Below, one piece after another: positions 1 to 13,600 of a stretch of DNA of 64,000 nt; positions within the stretch are counted from its first letter, which is position 1; every line of letters starts with the position of its first letter. Origin of the DNA: Ceratobasidium sp. AG-K (Eukaryota > Basidiomycota > Agaricomycetes > Cantharellales > Ceratobasidiaceae); NCBI GenBank assembly GCA_037039685.1, contig JAWNGF010000005.1, positions 1,922,001-1,986,000 of the forward strand. The letters run 5' to 3'. The notes beneath the pieces were generated by a model that was not told the DNA's origin, did not search any database, and worked only from the letters and a program-made list of their open reading frames with translations. The position numbers were made by a program, and so were the translations under genes.

Positions 1-1142
1 AGTATGCGTACCATTGCTTCTCGGTTACATAGCTGCACCTAACTCGTGCATTTGGTTGGCATGAAATAGTGGAAGCGGGATGACCTCACCTTCCCAGAGC
101 ATAAGTGATAATGTGACCTAATAATACTGTACCAGAACAACGCAACGGACCGCGCATGAAGAGCAAATGGTTAGCCCACATACTGCATGCCCGGACAAAT
201 GGACCGCGGGCTGTGGAGCTCGAACCACGCGATTTGAAGACCATCCAGTGTAAGACGGGCTAGGACAGCGACGATATCTAGTCAGATAAAGCTAAGAACC
301 AGGTTTTGCTCTGCCTTGGCAATCGAATTTTGAAATAGATCGTGAAGTCTGCGGACTGCGCTGCGGTTCGGTAATTTACCAAAGACTTTAGTTCGTCATT
401 TTCGAATAAGCGAAGTCAGCAGGGCTATCACCGGCATTAACTAGCATCGCATTTCCCTCCAGCATGTCTATGTTTTCGCCAGCACGCTCTCGGAGCTCGA
501 CGGGATGGCATACCCTGAGTCTGCAAGTCGGCAGATTCCGTAGCTAGATCCGATACGGACTTAACTAACACAAATTTTTGAAGGGGTTTCGTAAGTAGTG
601 AAGCATTGCAACCCAGTAGAGTTTCCCGGTTGGAGTGTCGTGGATTTGACACGTGACCGGGCTTTGGATCGGGACCGGCCAGTCTCGTCCAAGTCGCCTC
701 CATCAGGGCGTCACTTTCCCCTCCATTCTCGGTCGCTTGCGTAGCCCAAAGTACCCCATGCCTACCCTAAATAAATAAATAAAACACGGAACCCTACTCA
801 TACCTCTTATTGAATGATTCTATGCACCTTGGCTCACCCCCGATGCTGGACACGATCATATCGATGCTGCTAGGGATATCACGACTGAATGACTAGCGCA
901 AGAGAACCCCGCCATCCTAGTTCAATATATTCTCGGTCATTCGCCTCCGCTGACTCACGCTAGAAAGGCGACTCGCCTGCGGTTGCCCATGTTGATTCAT
1001 GAGCGCGAGTCATGATTGATTTGAAATCGGGCGTTGCGATCTCGGAGTTGCGCATACAGGTTTGGCGCCGGCTTGCTTTTATACGATCGATATACTCGGT
1101 CATCTTACCATCGCTACCATTGCTACCACCGCTATCTTCACT
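1..1142. other. no recognisable gene
   Basis: Short open frames occur on both strands, but none has a recognisable motif or a conserved splice pattern. A short TAAA-type tandem run lies near 770-784. The last part presumably holds the promoter and 5' UTR of the gene starting at 1143. Confidence 0.5.
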
Positions 1143-3089
1143 ATGGTCTCTGAACAAGCTGCCGCCCACAAAATTACTGTCAATGCTGCCGAGCAGGATA
1201 AACACATCGAGTCGGTAACCGTATTCCAGAGTAACCGCGCCGAAGTCAAGCGGCGAGTGAGGCTAGAACTCGAGGTGTGTTTAATAATCCAGTTATGGAC
1301 ATCATTTCTTACCGACCATGCGTAGCCTGGTCAAACCCGGGTTGAGATCGAGCATTTGCCGTCGTGCATCGACCGGGACTCCATTCGCGTCGACGGAACC
1401 GGCGATGTCGTCATTTTTGATGTGGTTTATCACAGTCCTTCAGCGCGGCCAAGGTCCTCCGAGACGGAAAGCCTTATCACCTCAGCTCGCCGGCCACTGG
1501 AAGCCCTGCAACAAGAGCGCAACCTATACCGGGAGCAAGCCGGGTTTCTCGGGTCCTACGGGAAAACTCTTGACAGCAAAACTACAAATGTTGAAGATGC
1601 CCAGCGTTTCCTCGATATATTCGTGCCTCGCCAGCTCGCAGTCAACAAGCGGATTGAAGAACTCGATATTCAAATTGAAGCGGCTCAGGCGGAATACGAT
1701 AAAGTGAGACGTAGGACATACGATGACGTCGAAGACAAGCGAGGAGCCAAGATTACTGTGACCGTACTTGCCGAGTCGGGTGGTACCGTGGAATTTGTTT
1801 TAACCTACGGTATGTTTCCAGCGATTAGGCACGTACCGAAGCTCTAACATCAGCATCTTGCAGTCGCAACTAACGCTCGATGGACACCCCATTATGACCT
1901 ACGTGCTTCCATTGCCCAGTCAGTGGACGAGCCTTCCAAGGTCACGTTACACTATCGTGCTTCAATTACCCAAACAACTGGCGAAAATTGGCCCAACGTT
2001 GCTCTCAAACTCTCTACGGCTTCTCCCGTACTTGGGAGTGTCGTACCTACACTTTCAAGTTGGCGAGTTGGCATCCTACGTCCTGAAGAGAAGATTTATC
2101 TCCAAAAAGAAGCCGAAGTTGAAGAGTCTGACGACGATATGGGATTCGGCTTATTCGACGATGGTCCCCCGGCCTCGGCCTCGCCCCCAGCGCCCATGGT
2201 AACGCGCACGGCGCAGGTCACAAGTTCGGGGGTACTCAGTGCCACGTTTGGCATACCTGGCACTAGCGATATTCCAAGTGACACTCATAGCCACAACGTT
2301 GTTATCGCTGTCCTTGACCTAAAAGCCGAACTGGAGTGGATCTGTGTGCCCAAGAAACAGGAGGTCGCTTTTCTTACAGTACGTTCCATAGCGTGATCAG
2401 CAGTCGGAATATTCATTTTCATCATAATTTAGTGCAAAGTGGTCAACTCGAGCGAATTTACCTTGCTCCCGGGAGAAGCTCATGTCTTTGTGGATAATAA
2501 CTTCGTTTCAAAGACTCAGCTTGAGGTTCGCCGTTCCGCTCATTGCCTGCTTTGGCCTTGCTCATTCGTCAACCCACCTTAGCACGTATCACCGACAGAT
2601 TCCTTCAAAGCCTCTCTGGGCGTTGACCCGGCGCTGCGCATCACTTATCCACCGGCCAAAAAGCACAACCGCACAACCGCACCGTCCGGTTTCTCGTTCC
2701 TCTCTCAAGATAAACGGTCCATCTCGTTCCAATCTCAGCGAATTGTTATTCACAATTCACGTCCGACATTTGTCACCGGTTTGCGCGTGCTGGATCACAT
2801 CCCTGTAAGCACGGACGCCTGTATCAAGGTGCACGTTATCGCACCCGGTACCTTGGGTTCAACTACCAGCCTCTCACCGACCGGCGAGAATCCAGACCGA
2901 GTTCAGGCCAAGCATCGCCCATGGACCGATCTTCAGCAGGGCGTCAAGACACGGTGGGCGCCTTCGAATGTGGGAGAAGAAGGCACGGTGGAGTGGAGCT
3001 GTAACATTGCTCCAACCGAGGAAGTAGAGCTCGAGGTTGCATGGGAAGTTTCTGCGCCGTTTGGGCAAAATTGGAACACCTTGTCCTGA
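1143..3089 (+). CDS. DUF4140/DUF4139 domain protein (mucoidy inhibitor A-like)
   Basis: Five exons fit with consistent phases: 1143-1274, 1326-1809, 1864-2378, 2433-2525 and 2583-3089, giving 576 residues. The N-terminus (SVTVFQSNRAEVKRRVRLELE region, then GQTRVEIEHLPSCIDRDSIR) is the DUF4140 signature. A coiled-coil stretch follows at about residues 85-165. The C-terminal half is DUF4139: TNARWTPHYDLRAS, a Ser/Pro/acidic linker, then NSSEFTLLPGEAHVFVDNNFVS and a beta-rich end. The family is widespread in fungi, nematodes and bacteria, and its biochemical role is not established. No signal peptide or membrane segment is visible, so a cytosolic protein is likely. The start is the ATG that opens directly into the conserved N-terminus. 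The gene is convergent with the M20 peptidase downstream. Domain identity is secure; function is unknown. Confidence 0.9.
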
Positions 3090-3403
3090 GTAGCACGAGC
3101 GGGCAATTGCGTACGCTCGATGTACAATCCAGGAAATGAAATTTGTAGTGATTATATGCGTGTTTCGTGCCTCTTAACGCGTCTCTCGAAGGTCGTATCC
3201 ATTGTGCAGTGGTCCGAGCCTCCAAGACTACCCATGGCTTTGGCCTGTGGGGAAACGGTTGGTTAGGGCATTGGAGATATATCTCCAAGGATCTTCCACC
3301 TCTCCCTGGTTCGAAGACGGGGTTCCACAAGTGAGGCAAACAAAGAGCTAAAAATGATCTCCTCTTGTATTATAAGACTACTAACAACTCGTGCCAGTGT
3401 AAT
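3090..3403. other. convergent intergenic gap
   Basis: This 314-base gap lies between the 3' ends of two convergent genes. It must hold both 3' UTRs and polyadenylation signals. No separate gene is seen. Confidence 0.5.
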
Positions 3404-5408
3404 CTATGCGCCATTCAAGAACTCGGCAGTAAATACAGCCATCACTTCAATTGCAGCACGTAAATCCTCTATATTGAGAGACTCGTCGCTATTCTATAAA
3501 CCCAGTTAGTCAGTGACGTCTCGGTCAAAGGAATAAGGCGCATACATGGACGTTTCGAATGTTTCCTGGACCATAGACGACGTATGCGTCTATACCTGCA
3601 TTGCGGACTACAAACCTCTAAAATCTCTTAACATTATAAGTAAATCTTAGAACGTATAGTTGACAACTTGCCTGATCGTCACTCCCCGGGCTACACACTA
3701 CCCCAGCCTCGACATCCAATGCGCTCTTGATGGCATGTTTCACATCCCTTATCAATTCTTGCGCGACCGGGTCAGTCGAGCCTCCAATCCATATTGGTTC
3801 TGTTGAGTATAGCTCCGAGTATTCTGCTCTGCCAAGTACAATAAATAATTCGAACATGGCCAGTGGCTATATTCACTCACTCAAAGTCCTCTCCAACCTG
3901 CCTTTTAACCTCAGCCAAAACAGAATGGATTTCTGACCGAGCCTGTTCGAGAGTTTCTCCGGGTACTAGACGACGGTCGAACTCGAGGGTCGCGTTAGCT
4001 GGGACTGTGTTGGTATTTGTACCGGAGTTTAGAACCTGAGAGATAATGTTGACCAATTGTGATGCGTCAGTTTTCCAGCAAGCTGATCGGACGAACCGTA
4101 AATGTTAGCGATGCAGATTGCGCCTCCGGCGGAATGACACTATGCGCGGGGTTCAATTGGTGGCAAAATATTCAAACATCCTCGGGACATACTTCGGGTC
4201 GGTTCGATCCTTAAGAAGAGGATCAATTATCTTGTGGGCCTCGGCAACCACTCTATAGAATGTATTCTCGTCAAGAAGTCCTAAAGCATGAATATCAAAT
4301 CCAACTAACAAGCTTGCATGAAGGAGGGCGTTGATCCCTCGCTGTGGTGTGCTTCCATGACTCGCGCGCCCTTTGAACACGATACGGCCCCATATCGCAC
4401 CACGATGCCCGAGACAAACATTCGTCGTCTACGGACTTGGCATTGTAACCAGTTGAACAGAATAGCACAAGATGGCGTACATTGAGTGGCTCGGTGATGA
4501 CAACTGCATCTTGTTTCCCATGCGCGATGTAACCTTTTTCGACAAGGTAGCCCATCCTGCAAGTTGCAGGTGGTCATTAAATTATCGGGAGTGTCAAAAA
4601 ACAGAGTGGGACATACCCGGCGTTTCGAATACCAGTTGTTTCTTCGTCAACACTACGAATGGTGACGGGTGGATCAACACGGTATACGTGATGCTTGTAC
4701 CAGTTACTCGACTTACACGCCACTCTGTTCAATAGTGCCCCTGATAGGTATACCAGCCTTTCGCAACACCTCGATGGCAAAGATCTAATAGATTCGTAAG
4801 ATAAATTGTAATTTAACATAATCTGGGCGAGATACAGTATACCTGGGCGACGATGCCTCCTTTCATGTCACTTACGCCTCGTCCGTATATCACGCCCTCG
4901 GACACCTACATCAAGGTAGGATAAGTCTAGAAGATCGGGTGGCTTTTTTTGGAACACACCGTTGTTTTGAAGGGAGGAAACTTCCAGCTGTCGGCATCCC
5001 CAACGGGGACTACATCCTAACTCAGGGTTGGCCCATTCATTCTAGCAAATTTATCCTATTACTTACTACATGCCCGTTGAAATGAATAACTCTTCCCCCA
5101 TCCCTGACATCATTTTTGGGCTTTAGTCTCGCAAAGACGTTCACTCGAGGGAGATCGGAGAATGGAACTAGCTCCGAGTGTAGTTCCGGAGGGACAGTGA
5201 TCTGTTCGACGTCATATCCCTTTACAGTGAGAAAATTGTCGAGCACGGTCGCAATCTCCGGGTAGTTCAAGCCAGGTGGATTAGTAGTGTCGATGTCTGT
5301 CAAGTCTTTGAGTAGTTGCACCGCACTGGGGAGAAGCTCGGTCGAGGCGGTTTTGATGGCGGCGCGGTCATTCTCAGATAGACATTGAGCTTTCGGCTGG
5401 GACGACAT
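3404..5408 (-). CDS. M20-family metallopeptidase (ArgE/DapE/ACY1-like)
   Basis: A multi-exon gene on the minus strand starting at ATG 5408. The N-terminal motif GHV-DVVPVGDADSW supplies the first zinc-binding His and, after a splice, the Asp of the HxD motif. VIYGRGVSDMKGG carries the bridging metal Asp. VDEETTGIRNAGY carries the catalytic Glu pair. A lid/dimerisation segment with FKGRASHGSTPQRGINAL follows. Near the C-terminus GPGNIRNVH, spliced to NSDESLNIEDLRAAIEVM, gives the last zinc His. The family hydrolyses N-acyl amino acids or small peptides with two zinc ions (deacetylase, desuccinylase, aminoacylase, carboxypeptidase). The exact substrate cannot be read from the sequence. No signal peptide is evident (MSSQPKAQCLSENDRAAIK), so a cytosolic enzyme is likely. 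All active-site residues are present and no frame break was noticed. Confidence 0.9.
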
Positions 5409-6108
5409 TTTGTATATATGAGCAAGAGAATCCTTCCGTATATATTCTATAGAGGCAGAATAAGTAGTGGCGATACGTGGTAAGATCCAGGTCACTCATG
5501 ATCGAAAGTGGAGAGTGTCGAGATAACGCAGTGCCGGCTGAGCCGAATTTGCAATACGGATTGACCGACTTTGACAATCTGACTCCTCATGTCAGTCTGC
5601 CAGCCGTCATACATCAAACCCAATCCTACAGGCGACCCTCTCCAGAACGTCCAGGAACAAGGCACATGGCACATGGCTTGACTGTTCATCCGTTGATCAA
5701 CCGGATGAGGTATTGCTCCTCCTATGTTCGATAAGCAAATCAGCCCCCGTTGATCAAATGAGCCTAACATGTGCCACGGATGGACTGTAGGGTCTCCACC
5801 GGTCCTGCGTGTTCTCCAGTTGATTGACTTGGTTGTCTACCATAACCGATGTAAGTGACTGGCCAAGCGTCGGCTTCGTGGAACTTTGCCACTCGGACGG
5901 GAAGTCTGTGGACCCCAGCAACGGAATCTAATCCTAGTGGCAAGTCCGAGGTTACAAACTCTGACTGAAGACGTGCACAACGGAAGGGTCCTTCTAAGTA
6001 TTTGACGATGATTGCACAAACACAACCCATAACAAAACTCAGACTTACCGTGATTATGGTATGCTCATAAAGGGGGAGCTCAAGTGCGTCTTTCAGCACA
6101 CCCTCGCC
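5409..6108. other. intergenic, presumed divergent promoters
   Basis: This gap lies between the M20 gene (minus) and the TMD0 copy (plus), so it probably holds two divergent promoters. Minus-strand open frames at 5492-5770 and 5764-6153 have no recognisable motif. Confidence 0.45.
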
Positions 6109-6892
6109 ATGAACCAGCTCGTGCCCTTCACCGGGAACTCGAACGATATTCATTCTGGCTCCGGTTTACTCTTCGTTCCTGCTACTTGCGCTCTAGTGTC
6201 TGGCGTTCTGCTGCCTCTTCAAACCATTCTTTCCTCCGGCACTATAAGCCGACTTTTTGCTGAACTATCTGGTCGAGATGCGGGCCAGTGCTGGGAGCGA
6301 ATGGATATCTCCGAGTTCACGGAAGATTATCCAAATAATCTCGGTCCTAAACCTCCCTCTCATATCCAAACCCATGGAGGCCCTCTCATCTTCGTATGCG
6401 CATTAGTGCGGTTAATTTCTTGCGCTGCCCTCTCTGTCCTTTCTGGCATTTCTGTACTATTCACGAGCGATGGACTGACGGATGCTAAAGAAATTTTATC
6501 ATCACTATTCTACGTATGTGAAAATTATTACCAAATTTGCGCAGCATTTCACCATCCTTGCAGGCATACCTGACATTACTGGCCACCTTTGTCCTCATTC
6601 GCCCGTCCCAGCCGGCCGTGGCAAGCCACCACTTGGCAATCTTACTGCTTGTCATGCTTGGCGTTTACACCTTGTCTCTCGCTACTTGCAAATCCGGCCC
6701 AGTTGGCTCTGCCGGTGACTGGCTGTCCTGGACGCGCCTTGGGATTCTCATGCCAAACGCCATTGCCACGCCGTTGTGCACGTTTAGGCAATATGATTTG
6801 GTAGATCCGGGGTAAGTCTAACCATCTCAACCTCGGGGCCGGATCTTAACGCCGATTACAGGAGTCAGGCCTTGAACAAGACATTTCCCTAA
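6109..6892 (+). pseudogene. TMD0-only partial copy of the ABC transporter
   Basis: Three exons (6109-6513, 6564-6811, 6862-6892) read in phase to a 227-residue protein. They match the first exons of the full ABC transporter at 7669: LFVPATCALVSGVLLPLQ versus LFLIPVACALVSAVVLSLR, LSWTRLGIL versus LSWTRFGIL, and the intron before AYLTLL/AYTSLL at the same place. The protein has hydrophobic segments like an ABCC TMD0, then ends at a stop in a short third exon where the paralogue enters the rest of the transporter. No core TMD or NBD follows. It is most simply a 5'-partial tandem duplicate that lost its 3' part. The frame is open, so expression as a small membrane protein cannot be excluded. Unlike the full copy, it has no frame break in this region. 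Confidence 0.75.
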
Positions 6893-7668
6893 TTCCCATA
6901 TGGCTTCCTTTATCCCCAGGCTAGCTGTCGTACCATGACGGACATATTATAGAAATTATTATGAGTGAGGAGAATGTTTATGGATTGCAATGTTTTCGTT
7001 CTTTACTGTATTGTATGCTAAGGTTTCTAGTCGCACTCTGTATTAATTTCACACTGCATTATATGAGCGGTGATAATCAATTTTTTGTCTACAGTGAAAT
7101 ACGTAGAGAGGAAAAGTTGAAGTGACCGACTTGGCGACAAGTTGTTGAGGTCGAATTTGTAATTCCGATCTGGCAACCGCCCACTGCCTTCCACCAGCCC
7201 TCGTACTGTACTGTATCGGACTGTTGTCATTGATCTTTCCATATCAAGTTGTATGTACCACATGGATTTGTATAACTAAGAATGTCTCGGAAGTTAGCAC
7301 ACAGTAACTGTGCCGGCTATTTTTGGAGTTGCCGAAATGGACAAAGGTGTGTCCCTCCCTCCCTGTGAAGCCGCAATACTGACAAAGGAGCTTCACACAA
7401 GTCGCACCGCTGGGTTGGCAAGATCACCGTATGCAGTGAACGCGCAGTTGGCTCCTGCTAGATGCTCGCTGACGTAACAGGCTCCAACGGCGTTTGCCAG
7501 TTCCTAAGGAAGTGGCCCTATTTATATCCACATGCGACCGAGAAGCCCGCAATCATCCAGAGATGTGATGGTAATGGTTCTAAGCTTGTTCCACGAGCTG
7601 ACTACCACATACGATTGTGAATTACTTATATGGAATTGCTTTGAGCCTGTTCATTGCACTTGTTCACC
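6893..7668. other. intergenic, no gene seen
   Basis: No similarity to the missing parts of the ABC transporter was found here, so the partial copy is not simply interrupted. The region should contain the promoter of the gene at 7669. A minus-strand frame at 7027-7263 has no recognisable feature. Confidence 0.45.
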
Positions 7669-10600
7669 ATGAGCCAACTTGTGCTCTCTCATGGTAATCC
7701 GGACTCCATGCCTGGTGGTCCTGACTTATTCCTCATCCCTGTTGCTTGCGCTTTGGTGTCTGCAGTCGTTCTGTCTCTGCGGTTTATATTATTTTCGGGT
7801 GGCATAAAACGGTTTTTGCTAAACTGACCAGCCGAGATGCAAGCGAGAATTTGGATACCTTCGAGCCCACAACGGAACAATCGAATGCATTCAGCCTGCG
7901 CTCTCGTATCCAAAGCCACGGAAGTACGCTCATTTTTGCATGGAAATTGCTCCGTCTGCTCTCCTGTGCTGTCCTTGTTGTGCTTTCTGTCTTGGCGATT
8001 CGATTTGCCAGTGACGGCGAGCCACAGCACCACTCGGGCCGACTCGTGGATGCCCAACAGGCCGAGGTTTTATTGTCATTATTTACGTGGGTGAACATCA
8101 TAATATAAGTGTTTCGTATCCTCTGAACATTTTATAGGCATATACGTCGTTGCTCGCCATCTTTACTCTCGCGCTTCACCCGCCCTTCCGAGCCATTGCA
8201 AATTATCACTTGGTGACCTTGTTGCTCGTCTTGCTCGGTGCCTATGTGTGGCGCGACATTCTGCCGCTTGCCACCTATAGCCTCAGCCCTCTTGACCCTA
8301 TTGGAGACCGGCTATCGTGGACTCGATTTGGGATTCTCACTTTTACCAGTGTAGCCGTGCCGTTGTGCATCCCAAGGCAATACGTTCCGGTGGATCTCAA
8401 GGTAAGCATCGCCCTTCTGAACCCCAATCAACTAACCCCTACAATGACAACAGAATCCCGGCACTCCAAGCCCAGAACAGACGGCTCCTCTAATTTCTCT
8501 CATCACCTACAGCTTTCTCGACGGGCTTGTCTGGACTACATACCGTTCCAGTTCGGGCAAACTGAATTATGACCTGCTTCCTCCTTTGGCTGATTGGGAT
8601 AATGCCGCGCATCTCAAGGAGCGTAGCTTCAGCAGACTTGATCCATTGAAGCAAACCAAGGACCGACATCTATTTTGGGGATTCATGGCGATGTATTGGC
8701 GGGAATACTGTGTGATGGGCGTGATGGCTATCATCGAGGTGGGTCTGCGCGGGAGAGGAGGGCATAGCAGTTGATTCCTCATGCTGGTGTAGGCTATTGT
8801 GGGATTTTCTGGCCCGCTCGCAATTCGCTACCTCTTGAAGTAGGCTTTTCCCGTCCAGTCCATGACATAAGTTACGAACACTAATTTCCACCACAAGATA
8901 CATCGAAGATCCCTCCCAGCATGGTTACGTCCGCCCGTGGTGCGTATATGTATAAAGCCCCATAACCTGGTCAGTCTAAACTGAGCGTTGGGTAGGGTGT
9001 GGGTCCTCCTGTTGTTCTTAGGCCCGGTAATCGGATCGTTTGCGACGCAATGGTTCATTTTCCTCTCGGTGAGCAGTCTAACCGTGTTGTTCATAACGCA
9101 TACCTGATGGTAGCAAAGACACGCATCCTCGTACATATCGAGGCTATTATCACCCAGCTTATTTTTGAACACTCGCTCCGGATCCGGATGGTTGGCGGCG
9201 CTGCAAATGCAGAGGCTTCGGAAGAAAGCAAGACTACCTCGGCCATAAACAGCGAAAGTAATACCGCCCAAATTCAGACCCCCGAAGAAGAGACGAACAC
9301 TCCTGTCGAGGGAGAGGCCACCAACAGCAGTGACTCGCAGACACTTGCGGCGAGTACAAGCTCGTCAAAGGATCCAAAACAAGGCAAAGGCGAGGCGGCA
9401 AACGGCAAAGGGGAGGATTCTAATCTGCTTGGGAAGATTAACAACTTGATGTCAACCGTGGGTCTTTTCATTATCTTTCTCAGTTCGAGGAGCTTCTAAG
9501 CAGATTGGGCACGGTTGACAGGATCTGAAAAATATCGCGGTGGACGCAGCTTTATGTACGTCGTTGTGCATTCTCCATTGCAAATAATTGGTAGTGCCAT
9601 ATTCCTATATTGGGTCCTGGGGTGGAGGTATGCTGGCTCACTACTCACGCAAAAATCATATCAATTACTCATAACCCACGAAGCTCTGTTGTCGGCATGG
9701 CCCTGATGGTCTCAACGCTCCCCATCCCCGGCAAAGTTGCTCACTTAGTCAACGGCGTCCAGGTTGAGCGTATGAAAAAAGTTTGTGATTTGTTTGTCCA
9801 CCTAACTTATCAACTGATCGAAGAACATAGACCGATGCACGGGTTCAGAGTATTACTGAAAGTGAGTATATCGTCATAGCATGTTGGAAGTCCACCTAAA
9901 TTTGATGCAAGCAATGAGCGTGATTCGCATGATCAAGCTTTTCGGGTGGGAAAAGAAAATCCAATCTCAGGTCGAAGAAAAGCGCGAGACAGAGTTACGA
10001 TGGTATAGAAAAAGTGAAATATTGGGACTGATCAGTAGCGATGTCAAGTAAGCTCCATCCTCAGCTTGCATGTGGTGTACTGACATTCGAACTAGCCACT
10101 TCATTCCGACTCTTGTTATGATTCTAACGTTTTCGTCACATACCCTACTGTTCAAGAAACCCCTTACTGCTTCGACAGTGTTCTCATCGATCGCAGTATT
10201 TGAGCTTCTTCGAAACCAACTCTACTTTGTGTTTGGAGAGATCGCGGCGATTATTCAAGCAAAGGTTTCCCTGGATCGTGTAAATGACTTCCTTAAAACT
10301 GTGAGTGAATATGTGGATAAATGCGCGACCAGCGGACTAAAACCTCGTCAAGGCCGAGCTTCTAGACGCCTATACCAATAAGCCTTCGTCTACTATCCAG
10401 TCTTCTCCGCCTTATCCCAACGCAATTGGCTTCCGGGACGCTACATTTACATGGGCCAAGCAATTACCTGGCCGGTCCACCCTCTCGAGGCGTAACTTCC
10501 GGTTGCGCATAAACCAAGAGCTACTTTTCCATCGCGGAAAGATTAACATGATTACCGGGCCAACAGGATGCGGGAAGACTAGCCTACTGATGGCACTCCT

Positions 10601-13600
10601 AGGGTAAGGTTTCTATATCCTACTTGCTGTTGACGCACAAATTTGAGCATTCTCCCATTTAGGGAGATGCATTTTGTGCCCAGTGGTCCTGATTCGTGGT
10701 TCTTTCTTCCACGGGAACGGGGTGTTGCTTATGCCGCGCAAGAACCTTGGGTTCAGAACGAAACAATCCGGGTATGCGTCGTACCATTGTGGGTTGTACG
10801 GGGGTGACTTACTGTATTCTCAGGACAATATCTTACTCGGCGCTGAATACAACGAAGAACGGTACAAGAAGGGTAAGTTAGGCTATTAAAGAGTTTATTG
10901 CACCAACAAATTGGCCACAGTTATTGCTCAGTGCGCGCTTGAGAAAGACCTGGAGCTCTTTGAGGCTAGAGACCTGACAGAAGGTGTGTGGATGTGTACT
11001 CTGAGTGGATGGTTTCCAAACTAACAGACGCACAGTGGGAGAGAAGGGATTGACACTCAGGTAGATGCATTGAACAGATCACTGGTTGAAGCGCTGACTA
11101 TCCGGTTATTCCGCTTACAGTGGAGGTCAAAAGGCAAGTATATCACAAAAGGAGCAACTTTATGGGACCATAGTGCTAACTGTAGCGTTCTAGGCGCGTG
11201 TATCACTCGCCCGGGCCATCTATTCCGCAGCAGAGATAGTCATCCTCGACGATGTGTTATCCGCTCTTGATGTTCACACCTCTCGATGGATTGTGGACCA
11301 CTGCTTCCGGGGCGAACTCGTAGCAGGAAGAACTATACTAATTGTCGTAAGCTCATTTTTCTACACAACTTTAATACTGGGGTACCTAAGCATGCGTCTA
11401 TAGACTCACAATGTCGCAATGGTTGGCGAAGTTGCTGATTACGTGGTCTCCCTTGGAACCGACGGACGGGTCGTTAGCCAAGGGGAAGTTACCGACGTCC
11501 TTCGCTCTAATCCACGTTTAAGGGCCGAAGCAGAGAAGGATCAACAGCTCGAGCGAAATGCCGCAAATATCGTGGACGAGACGAAGCAAGTGGATGGGAA
11601 AGCATCAGGCTCTGGGACTAAAGTATCCGACGGCAAGCTTATTATGAAGGAGGAAATAGCAGTCGGACATGTTGGATGGCCAGCGCTAAAGTTGTTCTTC
11701 CTCTCACTTGGTGGTTTCTGGTTCTGGGTAATGTATCTAGGAGGCTTCGTGCTTGCAGATGGTATGCTCATACTGCAGGGGTACTGGCTTGGGTAAGGTC
11801 AATATATCACCGTGGCAACAGATATGCTTACATCATTCGATTTCAGTGTTTGGGCCCGCGCATACAACACGCATCCCGAGCATGTGGATATACAATTGTG
11901 TGTATAGTTCATTTGCAAGTACACCATGCTGATCAGGCGCACCAAGCTATCTCGCCGTTTACGTGTTTTTATGCATTGGCGCCATTGTTGCGTACACGGG
12001 GGTTTTCTTGGTTCACGTTTTTGGCTCAGTGCGTGCCGCACGACGCATACATCATCGGCTTGTTACATCAGTGCTTGGCGCGCCGCTGCGTTGGGTAGAC
12101 TCAACTCCGATGGGTAGAGTTATCGCGCGATTCACACAGGACATGCAGTGGGTTTGCGTCATTCACTCGCAGCGGAACACTGGGACTCATACCATCGCAT
12201 AGGTCCGTCGATGGAGCAATCCCTAAGCAGTTGGAGCGGTTGGTAAATGTAACACTCCACCTAGTGATGTGCTTCGCCGCAGTCATAATATTCTCGTAAG
12301 CCTGATTGCTTGCGGGGAATATTTATGAAGCTTACATCGCCGTAGTCCTCGGTTCACCCTTGTTGGCGTCGTCATTCTTGGCGTTGGGATAATGATTGGC
12401 CAAATCTATATTGCTCTCAGCTCTCTGTTAAGCGCGAAATGTCCAATGCCCGATCACCTGTTTTCAGCCATTTCGGTGCTGCGCTCGCAGGAATCATTTC
12501 CATTCGTGCATATGGGGCGGAGGAATATTTCAGGACGGAGGCGCTAAGAAAAATTGATAACTACTCACGGTCTGCAAGGTCATTCTATAACCTCAATGTG
12601 AGCGTGTACCTTGTGGTCATTGTGGACCAAGTACTAATGCACTAATTAGCGGTGGATTTGCGTTCGCATGGACGTGCTTGGAGGTTTATTCGCCGCGAGC
12701 TTAGCCTCTTACCTGGCCTACCTTGACAGATCGGTCGATGCTAGCAACACGGGGTTCGCTCTCAACAGAGCTGTGGCATTATCGGGCGGGATTATATGGG
12801 TAGGTCTATTCTTCGCACCTGAGGAAATGCGTTAATAGCTTTTTGATAGTGGGTGCGCTTCCTCAACGAGTTCGAATTACAAGGCAATAGCCTCGAACGG
12901 ATTCAACACTACATCGAAATCGAGCAAGAACCCGCACCTACACTCGAGAAAGTGCCTCCTGCATATTGGCCCTCATCTGGGCATATCGTGGTTGAAAACT
13001 TGACGGCTCGCTACCATGTGGATGGGCCCGCCGTGTTGCACGGATTGTCATTTGAGATCAAGAGCGGCGAGCGGGTCGGGATCGTAGGTAGGACAGGTAG
13101 CGGCAAGAGCTCTCTGATGCTTTCGCTACTGAGAATGATACCCATCGAGGGAGACATATACTATGAGTAAGCTCAGGGAGTGTTTGTCTCGGCCTGCTGT
13201 ACCCTGACGAAAGTATGCATATAGTGGTATCCCAACGCACGCAATCAACCTTGACGCCCTTCGTTCAAACATCACCATCATTCCCCAGCAACCCGAACTT
13301 ATCAGTGGGACTGTGCGCCAGAACCTCGACCCGTTCAACGAGTACGATGACGCGTTCCTGATATCTGCACTCCGTTCCGCCGGCCTCGATTCGATCCAGT
13401 CTGAAGGTGACGAGAGTCGCATCGAGCTCGACTCCAGCGTTAGTGGCGGTGGAAGCAACTTCTCCCTTGGCCAGCGACAGATTTTGGCTTTGGCACGAGC
13501 AATAGTCAGGAAGAGCAAAGTTCTGGTTTTAGATGAGGCTACGGCAGCCATTGGTTAGTGAATAGCTGGATGGCTTCATGAGGCTCTCCAAAGTGCTAAT

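Noticed and set aside
195..240. T-arm-like sequence (GTGGTTCGAGCTCCAC on the minus strand)
   Set aside because: Stem pairing is imperfect, and no matching acceptor or D arm lies at the required distance, so no tRNA is called.
5764..6153. 129-residue minus-strand frame with weak resemblance to an amidase C-terminus
   Set aside because: It overlaps the start of the TMD0 copy, has no catalytic motif, and the resemblance is a few residues only.
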